A stretch of 64,000 bases of DNA from Rotaria socialis. Taxonomy: Eukaryota; Rotifera; Eurotatoria; Philodinida; Philodinidae. The position numbers and the translations under genes were made by a program. Location: positions 124,001 through 188,000 of the forward strand of contig CAJNYU010002675.1 of NCBI GenBank assembly GCA_905331475.1, given 5' to 3'. This document shows positions 33,156-53,038 of the stretch, piece after piece; position 1 is the stretch's first letter; each line of letters opens with the position of its first letter. The notes below the pieces were generated by a model. That model ran no database searches, had not been told where the DNA came from, and saw only the letters and a list, made by a program, of their open reading frames with translations.

Positions 33156-33635
33156 ACCAATAAATCATAATCATAATAATAATAAATGCTTATAAGCGAC
33201 ATTTTTTTCTTCTTCTTCTCCTTCTCCTTCTCTGCTTTAATAAATCTAAACTAGCATGCATATTGTGTGCGTGTCTAACAACAGACAAGAGATAAAAATA
33301 AGAAGTTAAAAAAGAAAATGTAATCAGCTGCTTACATGCAATAAGAAATTATTTTGTTCTCTTCTTCTTCATCTTCTTCTTTTTATACTAAAATAATGAA
33401 ATATAATCTGCATCTTCATTGATTATAAGAACTATTTAATGTCAGCTAAATCAATTTTAGTGCTCATTATTTTTATCGCTGCGATTAAATAAAGCCTGAC
33501 GCTTAGTTATTTCAGCATAAGAAAATATTTTGCTTGCTGAAGCATTAGTTACAAATAGGTAAGTTTGACGCATCTACGTTGAAGGTGAATATAAATATGC
33601 CATTCTTTTAATCATATCCACGCCAGATCAAAAGC
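33156..33635. other. Intergenic with CTT-type microsatellites
   Basis: Contains pyrimidine-rich (CTT)n stretches near 33205-33235 and 33358-33385. No gene seen. Confidence 0.5.
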
Positions 33636-33983
33636 ATGCATACAATTATTGTTTCCGTGCTTGTATTGATTAGCATATGGGCTATGCTTGCCACGTCGTC
33701 GCCAATTGGAAATCAAGATGATGAATTGCAATTTTTAAGGAACCTTATATTTCATCCCGTAGCACATCGATTTCGATTATCACCATGGGCGCATAAACGT
33801 ACTGCAGGTTTATGTGATTATCGTTTACAACATCGGCCATTACCGTTGACCAATTCATTATGTGCTTTTGGTTAGTGACATTTGCTTATCGATGGTTTCA
33901 GTAAATGAATTTTTCTTTTACCTTTTAATTTAGGTCACAACAGAGATGGTCATCATCAAGCTCATTTATTTAAATATGGCTAA
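33636..33983 (+). CDS. Neuropeptide-like precursor ending in a KYamide signal, with a Cys pair
   Basis: Exons 33636-33870 and 33934-33983 (63-bp intron) join to 94 residues. Signal peptide: TIIVSVLVLISIWAMLATS. A dibasic site (WAHKR) precedes a final segment of 39 residues that starts TAGLCDYRLQHRP, has a second Cys in SLCAFG, and ends HLFKYG-stop. Terminal Gly implies an amidated tyrosine, and the two Cys could form a ring. No known peptide family was matched; calcitonin, CCHamide and CCAP types were considered and do not fit. The part after the signal (SPIGNQDDELQFLR) resembles that of the previous precursor (SPVFIQDDDI), and QHRP occurs in both as QHRQP/QHRPLP, so the pair may be old tandem duplicates. 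Confidence 0.65.
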
Positions 33984-35527
33984 GAATTTTCGAAAGCTTC
34001 TACCGCGCGATGAATCAATCCTATGCTTTATTTCGAATAAATTAATCAAATTCAGAAACAACAGGTTTTTTTTCTTCTTCATAAATTTAAACGGGAAAAT
34101 ATTTCAATTGGCCTTTTCAACCAGTATTCAAGCTGGATTATCTCGGCTATGAAAAGATTAGCCAGATGAGACAATGAATAGTAACATCAACATAATTATT
34201 TAAAACGAAATTGAATAATTCATGTAGATTCATTGCAAAAGAAAACCTGGAATTATTATAATTAGAAAATATTATTTATTCATATTTTGACATGTATCAA
34301 TTTTTTATTACACTAATATTGATATTTGGCAGCTGGTTGCGGCGAAGTTAGAATCATTGGTAAAGAAACCCACAGATATCTCCTGTTGTTTGAATCCCAA
34401 CGCACATTTCCTCTCCTCCTGCACAACATGTGCATAGCATCTTTAGAATTGCCTTCGGCACTAATGATTACTTAGTAAAAATATTGTACAGCAATATCCA
34501 GCTTTTTCCTGATCTTTGCTGCCTGTCAATCTTGTACCAAAACATATTTAGCAGACAATGGGAAAAGTAGTTCATATGCCCACGCTCAATTTTAAATAGT
34601 TAATTGTTCTATTGTAAATGGATGCTGAGATAAAGCAGGAACAAGTGAAAATCCTAGAACGAAAATAAAAGAATGCTGTCTTGTCTATGATTAAAGAGAA
34701 GTTTACGTCAGAAAGCCTGAGGACACTGTCAACTATTAAACTTCCAATCCTATGAGAAAGTTGGAGAAAAATGACGTGCTTTAATCGAGTCTTTTCCAAC
34801 AATGAATTGAGAAGTAATGAATAATACATGTCACTTTTGTAGACGCTGGATAAAAATCGATTGATAAATTTGGTCTTTATAAACAAATCAGTGCACTTTT
34901 GTCTCAATAGAAAAGCCTTTACTCTCTTAGAGCAATCAAGGAAATTAATAGCAAATCTTCAGATTTCTATTGGTTTTACCGTAAACAGAAAAGGTCCATC
35001 AAGATCAAAAAATTTAAAGATTTCTCTGCTAACAACCAACCTACACTAAAATAATTCAGTTATGCTTTTCAGGTGAAACAAAATTCAATTCACACAAATA
35101 GAATCGTTTTTTTCCCATTAAACTTCTTCGTTTCATCATTCATGTATAGCATCGCCTTACGTTAACTTCCGTCTTTCTTCACATTTTTGTTTTGTTTGCA
35201 ACAACAAAACAAATATTCCCCTATGGTCAATTCAGCTACTAGCCGCGTTTGAATATGTGCCACTTAATTAATTAAAATTGGTCCTGTATGTCTATATACT
35301 TTTTAATATTTATATGTCACGCATATGTAAATTTGTTGAACAGACAACAACAAAGAAAAAAAAGTAGCAACTAATAATAATAATAATTGACGAAAAGAAA
35401 AAGATGAACAAAAAGACAAAAAAAGAAGGACATGTGTACATATACAAGTTATTTGTTTACAGACCCTACAGACAGACAAACAAATCGGGATATTTATTTA
35501 TTTCAAATGAGATCATCTGTGAGAATT
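33984..35527. other. Intergenic, nothing recognised
   Basis: Lies between the second peptide gene and the CHD4 stop. AT-rich, no coding signal beyond short frames; presumed 3' UTRs only. Confidence 0.45.
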
Positions 35528-43036
<7,509 letters not shown>

Positions 43037-44223
43037 GAGGACTTTTTTATTGTTGGTTTATCATCTAGAATAAATGAAAATAATGAAAGAAAGACGCACG
43101 AAATTTGTCTCCCATCTTGATTTTTTTTCTGTTCGTTCCTCTACAATGCCGTCCGTATATTAATGATCATCAGTTAACTGACATTAATTGAACTCTTTCT
43201 TTCTATTTGGCAAGACGTACAAAGCTATTTATTCAGGGACGCCACAATCGGTTTAAATTGCACAGAGAAAATAGTGACATTCAAATGTTAAAATATCCTT
43301 CTCCAATGAAAAATCTAGATCGATGGGTACAATAGATAGCGCTGTTGAATACGACAACGTTTCTTTTTTTGTTAATTTAGTTGGCGTATGTACGTATACT
43401 GTATCCGGTATGGGTAATGGCATATAGAATTACAAGAAATATTCTACTCGTAGGAGTTTCAAGTTGATGAATCTATGCGCCGTATGATATTTATATGTAA
43501 TAACTTTGTTTTTGCGATATATGATGTTTTTGTCGTATGAAAATATTCTCCGTACTTCTTGAATAGTATTGGCTATATAAATTAATTAGTCTATGGAATA
43601 AAAAACGTTCGATGGAGAGTCTTAACTAAATTCGTTATTGAGTAGTGACATTATAAACGCAACACGGTAAAAAACAAACTCGTAAATGAATACTATCGGC
43701 AGCGTTGAAAAAGTGTTCATCTATGTGACAAATTGTCTATATGACTCCAGAATCATCATAAAAAAGAGCAGTTTTAGAAATATGGATTTCTTTACTGAAC
43801 TCTTTAAACGAGATATGAAGATTGCTGCATAATCTACAAACTGTGACCATGCTTGAGGAAGAGAAGAGGGAAATATGTGTTGATTTAAAATAAAAGTAGC
43901 TCCAGACAGTTGGCGCTACTAGTTATTAAGTGTTAGATATGTTGCCAATTCAATTCTTTTGTTCAACGGGTCGAATGATTTTCGCATAAAGTGTGATCGA
44001 CAGCTATTTTTTCACAAAGAACGATATCCATCAATGTGTACTACCCATGACTTCCATACCCAATGCATCGAATCGACATCAAAATTCCTATTATGAAATT
44101 TGATCCGAAATAAAAAAATCAATAGTTTTCTTGCAATTTTTTTAATGTATGCGATTCATTTTTCTTCCATTTGATGACCGGATATATTTCATCATGCGAA
44201 TCAAATTCTGTGACACATCTGAA
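43037..44223. other. Intergenic upstream of CHD4
   Basis: Should hold the CHD4 promoter. No gene or repeat with clear limits was seen. Confidence 0.45.
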
Positions 44224-44231
44224 AACTAACC

Positions 44232-45225
44232 CATAGGCGGCGCGTCTGCTATGCAGGGGGTATCAATTGCTACCCCTATGGAAATTTAAGGGTAGCAATA
44301 AAAAGTTATGGCTACCCCTAATAATACACATTTCGATAATTGTTGAAAGAACGCTTATACATAATGAGCCTTGTTTTATTTTCTTCTGAAGCTCTACTTT
44401 CATCATGTATGTCTGACATTTCTTTCTTTCAAGTTTGATGTCGGTTTGCATTACATGGTTGGAGAAACAAAGACTATGTTCTCGCTTCCTTTTCTGATAC
44501 AAAGAAACTCTTGATTAATTTCCACTGTTTTATATTCAATTCGATTTTTTTATGATGTAATACGAACAGTTCAAAAGTCGTGTTTTCAATACTTTATTTC
44601 CGTATAGAAAGCTTGAAGCAATTTTCTTTTTTCATATAGTGATAGAGAAAACAATGTTCTTTTTTTCTATGGTACTTGATCAATCTTCACTTAATATCAA
44701 AATTAAAAAGCCTGCATAAGAACTGTTTTTTTCCATAAAATGTGACGGTAGCACTAATTATATTAAAAAGGCCAAGTGAGTACTTTTGAGTAACTTTTCA
44801 TTGGAACAAGATAGAGAGCTGTGGTCTTCACAGTTTGAAAGAAAACATAAAGATGTATCGAATCGTATATTTTAGGTTTTTTCACTCTGATTTTCTTAAG
44901 ATTTTTCAGTCTTCTTTCAAAATAAATCTACTTCGCGAGGTATATGCAGCGAATTTTCTATTATCACGTGTGCATTCAAACCGTTAATGAAAGATCTATA
45001 CAACAGCAAAAACAGCTGACATGTTTAGAATTTACTATTCTGGAGTTATAGGTATTCTAGTAGAAGCCGTAAGCGATTTTTCTAGCAATTTCTGTAAAAA
45101 GGTTTGCTTTTGTTGTTTGCTATTTGATGCAAAACTATTTCTTTGGCACATAGAAAATTGATTAAACATTTTCGGTTCAATAAACTTATTGCTACCCCTA
45201 GAAACGTCAGCTTGCGCCGCCCATG
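44232..45225. mobile_element. 994-bp hAT-like element with CATRGGCGGCGC ends
   Basis: Left end CATAGGCGGCGC and right end read inward CATGGGCGGCGC are followed in both by an (A/T)AGGGG(G)TA(G/T)CAAT block. Identical 8-bp repeats AACTAACC flank it (44224-44231 and 45226-45233), the hAT target size. The interior repeats GCTACCCCTA and GGGTAGCAAT in both orientations near the left end. No intact transposase frame was recognised. Confidence 0.85.
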
Positions 45226-45233
45226 AACTAACC

Positions 45234-47417
45234 AGGGAAATCCCTGAAGGTGAATATATATATTCTTCTAAAAATAGATACGTCTCGTAGATAGGCGAGA
45301 TTAATGACAAATATACATAATTATGTTCTATGTATAGTATCATCAATAGAATAGTTATTATTTGTTTTTACAGTACATGAATCATGATCAACAATTGTGT
45401 TATAGCACAGATACTCAGATTATGTTAGATAAGTGTTACTTTTTTAGGAGTATTCGAGTGAAACGTTGTTCATCAGTCATTCTTCAATAGGAATTTTCCT
45501 ATGATATTGGTCGCGGGCAACTAGTTGTCTCTGATGGGACATTGTCAAGAATTGATTCATTGTGGTTGTTTATCTTCTATATCGTTAATAGCTGACTTCA
45601 TAATGGTTTTCATCGAATTTCAGGTACGAAAGCAAAGCCTTTCATTTGTTAAATTTCTTCCAACAAGGAACATATATCTAACTCATTGGAAACCATACCA
45701 AGGTTCTATTGTTTACTCAATTAGATCTATCAGTGATTTAGATTAATGTGCTTTGTGAGTACAAGAACTAGAACAATAAAATGTTGAATGCCGTGAAAAA
45801 GTTCGATCATTTCTTGGCGCAGAAATGACTAAAACTAGGTCAACAAGATCCAGAAAAAAAAAATCATTACTTCATTGGTTGTGTGATAAAGTCAATTACC
45901 CTTAATAGTGTTATTCAATCCTTGAATGTCATATAAATGAGATCATTTTTTACATAAAAGGCACTTTTTAGTTATAATTAAAGAGCAAATTTGCAGTTGA
46001 AAGAAATTTTGTTACACATTGACATATGCAGAATAATGAAATTCGCTATCCTTTGTTGTTATATTTAGCACGTTCTAAATATGATTCCGTACAATCAAAA
46101 ATCTGATTTTCCGCAAATAGTTTGAACAGCCCTGTAGCTATGGAATAAATAGCATTGTGTAGCCCGTAATACTATGTTTCTAGTCTTATTTCATTATATT
46201 TTCAGTTATGTAGGCAGACTTTCAGGAAGTCATTCGCGGATATTTGCAATATAAATTTTCTCAAAAACGATTTGCTTGCATATGAATGTAATCACATCGA
46301 CTGTAGCCCATAATATCTTATCAGTCACATCAATTGAATTCTAATAACTCACAGAACAAGAATGACAAAACTACAATTTAAAGTCTCATATTTGGAAGAG
46401 TAGTTTTCTTCTCTTATGGCAAGCGTGGAGAAAAATGATTACATTGGTATCATGAAAAAGGGCATCGGGAACATGAATAATGTTGAAGAATGAGAAGTAT
46501 CAGTATTCATGTTAATTATGTTGTTTTTCAGCAGTAAACACTTACATAAGTTCATCTATATCTACAACCAAATTATAATAAACGAAGATAACCGTTATTT
46601 TAATTTTGTTAAAAAAAAATTTCATTTGAAAACAATTTTATAGAGCAAAGTATTCCCTGTCAGAATGGCCTAAGACTAGAAAATATTATGATTCCATTTC
46701 ATGTATGCCGCCTGTAGTTGTTTAACAATGCCTATTACACCACCAAGGAATAACACAATCCGTGAATATATTTATTTGATTCATTGTCAATACGAGCTGC
46801 ACGGTTCATTCAATAGATTACCCTTTCTATCCTAGATAAGGCTTCTCAACGACGTGTTAATGTCAACTAATCCCTTATAAACTTCTCTACTAATAGTAAT
46901 TTCCAGAAAAAATAGTGTTGTCCCAAATGTTGTGAATCTTTATCTGAGGTATATTCATAATCATTACTTGTTGTTTCTGTATAAAAGCCAACAATGAAAA
47001 ATATCCTGTTCATTTATTGATAAGAAATCAAATACGAAAACTTTCAAAAAAGAAAACAAACAGTGATAAATCAGAATGTAGATCGACAAGTTTAGTACGA
47101 GTTAATTTCTAATTTTTGTTAAATTGATTTCTTCATATGCACAACAGAAAATAATCATGTTTGCCGAACAAATAATAGCATAAAGACCGAGTCTTAGTTT
47201 GCGATATGATACATTTTTTTTTAAACAGAAAACATCTGACTACTAATTGGCAACGTTATAAATGTTAGAATATTTTTTTTATGTCGTACGTATAATGTTT
47301 CATTCTTAAAACGATATGTATGAATCTTATTATTCTAAGTTCATTGATCGCAAAAATTAAACCTTAACTCGTCTTTTTCTTCTCTCACGTGAAACAATTC
47401 TTTTACGCGAACGATTC
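45234..47417. other. Intergenic, nothing recognised
   Basis: Over 2 kb of AT-rich DNA without coding signal on either strand. Confidence 0.45.
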
Positions 47418-49501
47418 TTATACAGTACTTTCTATTCTATCAAGCGTTTCGTTTACGTCGTAATATCTCAAATTTATTATTTTCCGTTGTTCCAATAAAT
47501 CAGAACAGCTGTCAGCTGTCTTTGTCATTTTTTCATCAGTATGATTATGATTATGATTATGATTATTATTATTATTAGTTAGAGTTGCCGTACGAGTTGT
47601 CGAAGGTAAGCATGTAAATTTAAAATAATGTTTCAATGGCGTATGTTGAAGAATTTCCACAATAACACGAAAAACTTCTTGGCGAAATTTTTTTCCGGTT
47701 ATAAAATAAATGTAAAATTCAAAAACTGTATCAATTAATGCTAACATACGTAAAATAAGATAAACATTTGATGCTTTTAAATCTTCTGTTACACGAGCTT
47801 GATTTGAACGATAACTTGATTTAACATAAACATAAATACTTGCGATACTATTCGTTGTTAAAAATACAAAACTTGTTGTTAATGTTATTGTTGTTTCGTA
47901 ACTAACATCTTTTTTTGTTAATTGATTTGCCATATGTCTTATGGATGAACGTGATGAATCCGAACGAGGAAGGTCTTGGCGTGATAAATTACCATTATGA
48001 TGTAAATTTAGTCTTGACGTGCGTTTCGCTGGTACTTTTAAAACATAAACAATAATAACGACATTTGTTGATGCAACAATCGTAAATGGGATTATTGATG
48101 AAACGATAAAATTAATTATTGGACCATTATAAAATAATTCTTGAGTTACTTGAAAGCCACTAAAGGAAAAATAGCCCATTTGTCGACCGAATAGTACATT
48201 ACAATATGTAAATGAACGATTGTTATTATCAACAAATGTTGATTTTACTAAATTTGGATAATAAAAAATGTGCCAATTATAAATTAGGCCACAGACCATC
48301 ATCAATAGAATGAGTACGAATACGTGAAGACGTGTTGGTTGTGGTAAATATTTTCCATGTACTATGGTAACAAGTCGTACTGTACAAGCGAGAATAACGA
48401 AACCTATTGACCAGGATACAAATATATCAGTACTACGCGATAGAACGCATAGTAAACGAGATCCATTGATTTGTTCGTCTTGAAGAAAAAATTTCGTATC
48501 GAAAATAAATGTCCATAGGAGTGGTACTGCGTCAAATATGGTTTTTAATAGAAGCAGTAAACCAGTGGATGTACCACGAAGCTTAAAATAACAAAACACA
48601 AAGAAATTATTCTGGGAAAGCTTCAATAACTAAGAAAAATAAAGCTACAAACCGGTTTCCGAAGAAATATAATACAGTTAAAAAACTTTCCAATTAAACC
48701 AAAAGTAATTAGAACTACAGCAATAATTTGTAAGATTTGTGCGTATCTATTTTGATAATGAAAATATTTATAATTAGTTTTTTAAATTGGAAAATGCAAT
48801 CTAAATTGCCCATGTTATTCAATTTAACAGAAAAACAAAATTGATTGGCCCGTTTAGTCTACACATTTAACTGTTTCCTATTTGTTAAAATATTCTTTTC
48901 CGTCCTAAGAAAATTGTCTACTTCTTCTGCAATCTTTTGATTCATTTTAGCCAAAACAAAAGTATTATTTTTTTGTATTAATTCAAAGAGAATGAAAAGA
49001 AACTACAGAATATATCATCAAAGATAGTAACACGTGCAGACATAAATATATTATAAAAAAAAAATGAAGATTCAAGTCAGCTTTTGAAATTATTATTACT
49101 TATTCCCTATTGTGTTTACGACTTATCATTTAGTTTAGCGCAGTATATAGAATAGATTTTTGTTTTGTTGTCTTTGTCTCATCTGAAGCATCTTTGAAAT
49201 CCACTGCTTTATTCTATGTTAATTAAATTTGGCAGAAAAATTAGAAAATCTTATTTTATTATTTTCTCATATATATATATATATATATATTCTCTAAAGA
49301 ATTCACGTCGAATTTTTATCTTTAATAGAAATTTTGATCAATAGTTATAATTTACTTTTCTGCTGTATTAAGATATAATGTTGTATGACGTTCCGAACAT
49401 TGATTTATACATTCTAAATCGTAAGAATCATTACCAACAAGTGCACCACTGTTAGTAAAACTATGACATGATGCCATGCAAAGAAACATTTCGTCACCCA
49501 T
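47418..49501 (-). CDS. Orphan rhodopsin-like GPCR
   Basis: Exons 49356-49501, 48653-48746 and 47418-48581 join in phase to 467 residues. The N-terminus has four Cys (LCMASC, ECINQC). Seven hydrophobic segments follow: TM1 in exon 2 (IIAVVLITFGLIGKFFN, with the family Gly/Asn pair), TM2 TGLLLLLKTIFDAVPLLW, TM3 DIFVSWSIGFVILACTV, TM4 FVLILLMMVCGLIYNW, TM5 INFIVSSIIPFTIVAST, TM6 TLTTSFVFLTTNSIASIY, TM7 LILRMLALIDTVFEFYIYF. The TM3 end reads VRL instead of D/ERY, and TM7 lacks NPxxY (FEFYIYF), so the receptor is strongly divergent. The C-tail has an Asn/His tract. Ligand unknown; the fold and length suggest a class A, probably peptide-type receptor. Exon 1 was added because it joins exactly in phase. 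Confidence 0.75.
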
Positions 49502-51511
49502 TACATAAATATCATTTTAAATTTAATAGCCAATTCTAAAATCTAAAATAGCAAAATAAAAGTTAGATCATTTATTAATAAGAAATAAATGATTCAATTC
49601 ATTTCTTTGTTGTTTTATGTTTGCGTGTTAGTTTGCCATTCAGCTTATTTATCTCCTGGGCAGACACAAACCAGTGAAAATAATCCGAAATAACAATCGA
49701 TGCCGTAGAACTTCTCTATTTGATGGCAAAACATTGAAACGCAAGACGAATCAATCTGTCTGAAAGTTCCGGTATAGATAAATAGTCGATTAGAATCCAC
49801 CGAGACATAGAAAAGAGATTTTTGACATTTACTAATTACCTATTATTAACAATATTCAAGAAGAAAAACATAACTTGTTGGCTACTTTCGTATTCAAAAT
49901 ATATCTTTAAGATATTCTATAACATATTTGGCATCTAGTTTCTTTATTCCTTCGTTTACATATACCAGAGAGAGAGAGAGAGAGAGAGAGAGGAGAAAAA
50001 GAAGAAGAAAGAAAAACTCACTTGAGTCAATTTGATTGAGCTTCAAAAATATGATCAATGCTTGAAGGACATACTATTCTCTATAGTTTAGTTCTCAACT
50101 CCATATAAATATACACAATTTTGTATTTTCAAAAGAAAAACATATTTGTTTTTTCCTCCTGCTTCTAAAATTTACCTTATTGATCAATGTAAGAAAATCA
50201 ATGCGAATAGACCATAGAAATCTTCTATGATAAACTATCCATTGGGTCTAGTAAATATACGGATATGTTCAATTGAATTTTCTCTCGATTCTAGATGACT
50301 GAACCACAATAATCTATTTAGATTAATTCTCTATCAAGTAGGACGAGATGCGCATCAACTGATCTCTACATAGAAAAGCAATTCTGTTTTTTTTACTCCG
50401 CTATTCCTATCTTGGTTATAAAAAAAAGAAAGAATGTCACTGTTGACATGTGCGTGTGTCTTTCAATAGACTTTTACTAGCGCATTAATATTGAAACACA
50501 TATTCAAATGAGCTCCACTCAAATCTAGATAAATATATACGTTGAAATTCTCTTAGAACTTATTCTTACCTGACTATAATGATACGGACACGTTTGATCA
50601 GGAGGAAAAAAAGTTGTCAATATAATTTGCATGTGCCATAGATTTCTTACTCTCATGAGGAAATGACTACAAGTAATGTAGAGCAGTGTGTGGAACTAGA
50701 CTTTTCTTCCCCCTGAGATAGACAAAATAATTAGAGTTCTGGATAAACATTGTGAGATGTTCACTGCCGCAGAGAAACCTAAAATAGCGGAAATTGTCAG
50801 CAATAAATCGCAATAGAAATTTTTTCCTTCATTTTGTTGGCCTTGTAATCAAACTCATAGAATTGTGTGTAAGTGAATAAATAATATTTTTATTTCACCT
50901 GATTGAAAAGAGCACGAGAAAAAGAATGAAGTTTATTGCCTATCTTGAACGACTCCATTCCATCATTAATATATAATGTAATCAAGTGGATATACTTATA
51001 TTCGTTCGTTAAACAACATATCATTTCCTCTCTTTCTCTCTCTCTCTATATATATATCGTTTTCTTTTTGAGAACAATCAGAACTTGGCTCTCGTCTAAG
51101 TGCATCTAATCGAGTGCATACACAAAAACTACGAAGAGCAACAATGAGATTTTTCTCCGGCAAATGGTTTTCGATTATCGAGTATTACTATTATTATCTA
51201 TCTCTGAATTGCCGACAAGTATCAACCAACTCCATTGATGAGTGACGCCGATTATATAAAGAATTGAATTGATTTTGGTTTTTTAAATGAGATATGTTGG
51301 CATTCATTTATTATTGCTAATTAATGAAGAAAAAGAAAAAGCGTAAATACAATAAAAAAAAATACTAATAATTCAAATATTATTTAAAAAAAAAGAATGC
51401 TGACTAGAGCTTTCTATTCCGTGATGATTGAGCGAAGTAAATAGAGTACACTGTTCATTGTAATTAAATGTAAATAATAAAAAAGAAGAAGATATTTATA
51501 GATAGATCGCA
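49502..51511. other. Intergenic with microsatellites
   Basis: Contains (GA)n at about 49972-49992 and (CT)n/(TA)n near 51026-51058; an (AT)n tract near 49269-49290 lies in intron 1 of the neighbouring GPCR gene. No gene recognised. Confidence 0.5.
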
Positions 51512-53038
51512 TTAGGCCCATACCTATTCAAGCAAAAATATTGATAATTTGATGTAATTATAGTTTTTAAAAGATCAACTTACTCGAATAGTAGTGTCCC
51601 AAGACCCAGTGCCCAATGCGGTTCCATCAGGCGATACTTGTAATGAACTTACACGATTTTCATGACCATAGAGAGTAACTACACGGGATCCTTTTAATGT
51701 ATCCCAAACGTTAACACAATAATCGCTGTAACCAGCGAACAGAAGTCGACCTAGAAGAAATTGCGCGATTGTATAATCAATGATTGAAATAGTAAACTTC
51801 TATGTTATGTTTACCACTTAAAGAAAAATCCACGGCATTACAAGAAAATATAATTGATTCTTTTTTATATATGGCTACTTGTCGGTCAGCACGTAAATCG
51901 AATAGACGACACTAAAATTAATGTACATAGAAACATCGGAATTTTTTCGTTTTCGTTTTTCATTTTATTTACAGTGGCATCATCTGAAGCTGAAACAAAT
52001 GCATCGCCACTTGGATAGAATCGAACAGCGTTGACATCGGATTCATGACCTTCAAATGTTTGAACATAGCTACCTGTTCGAATGTCCCAAACCATTGCAA
52101 TATGATCAGCGCTCTAAAATAGAACGGCACCGAATTATAGATTACTCTTAAGAAGAAAAATCAATCGATCCTACAGCTGATACAAATATATTTCCAGCTT
52201 CCGATGGTGAGACATCAATACCCATGACATCAGCTTGATGACCTTGAAATGTTTGTATCGGTGTACTACTTTCAACATCCCATAATTTAGCTGTACTATC
52301 ACCACTAGCTGTTAATAGCTAATAGATAAAGAGAAGAAAATTTTTTTTTTCTTTCAATTAAAATTGAATATTAATTGCCTGTTGGTCTGAATGCATAAAT
52401 TTACAAGCTGATATATAATTTGCATGTGTAGCAACAACTTTTTTGTTTTTACTGACATCATCATCCATATGTAATGAATATAATGTTAATTTGTTATCGA
52501 GTCCTCTGCAAATGAAAAGAAATCTATTTATTCAATGTTTGGTTTCTGTAATATTATTTACCCGCACGCAACAGCCATAGCTGATGGTGAATATGCACAA
52601 GCTAATACCCATGTTGTTGACATTGTAATAACGTGCTTTAGAATAAAAATATGAAAAATTTAAAACAGCGAAAAACAAAATTTACTTCTTTATTAGTTGT
52701 GAATGCATCCCAAAGTATCAACTTTCCATCTTGTGATGTACTAACCATATGCCGTTTGTCATATGACCAATCGATTGCTAAAACTTTTCCCTGGTGACCT
52801 TTTAAAATTCGTCGAGATTTCGTTGAAAACGGTGGCAGGGGATCTAGTTTTTCAGCAACAATTGTTACTAAGAAGAAAAAAATATTTAATTAAGTAACTG
52901 CGGAATTAATTAGGAGATAAAAATCAATCTTGGCATACATTCCATGTCATTGAATTTCGCACGTTCTTCTTCGAGACGAGTTTTTAATATTTCAGCTTCA
53001 CGAACGAGATCATCGAGGGATTCGGCGATAGCAGACAT
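51512..53038 (-). CDS. GNB5: G protein beta-5 subunit
   Basis: WD40 protein of about 350 residues in roughly nine exons, from the ATG at 53038 ([20 protein letters not shown]). GNB5 pairs with R7 RGS proteins rather than ordinary G-gamma. Matches to this subtype rather than GNB1-4 include [50 protein letters not shown]-like [74 protein letters not shown] and [15 protein letters not shown]. Seven WD repeats are present, and the N-terminal coiled coil is short. The last coding exon is only 12 nt (51512-51523, VWA-stop), needed to complete the final WD strand, and it lies 67 bp past the previous donor. Confidence 0.93.

Noticed and set aside
33636..33983. Calcitonin/DH31, CCHamide or CCAP identity for the second peptide precursor
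   Set aside because: Cys spacing and the KY-amide end do not fit any of these; kept as unassigned.
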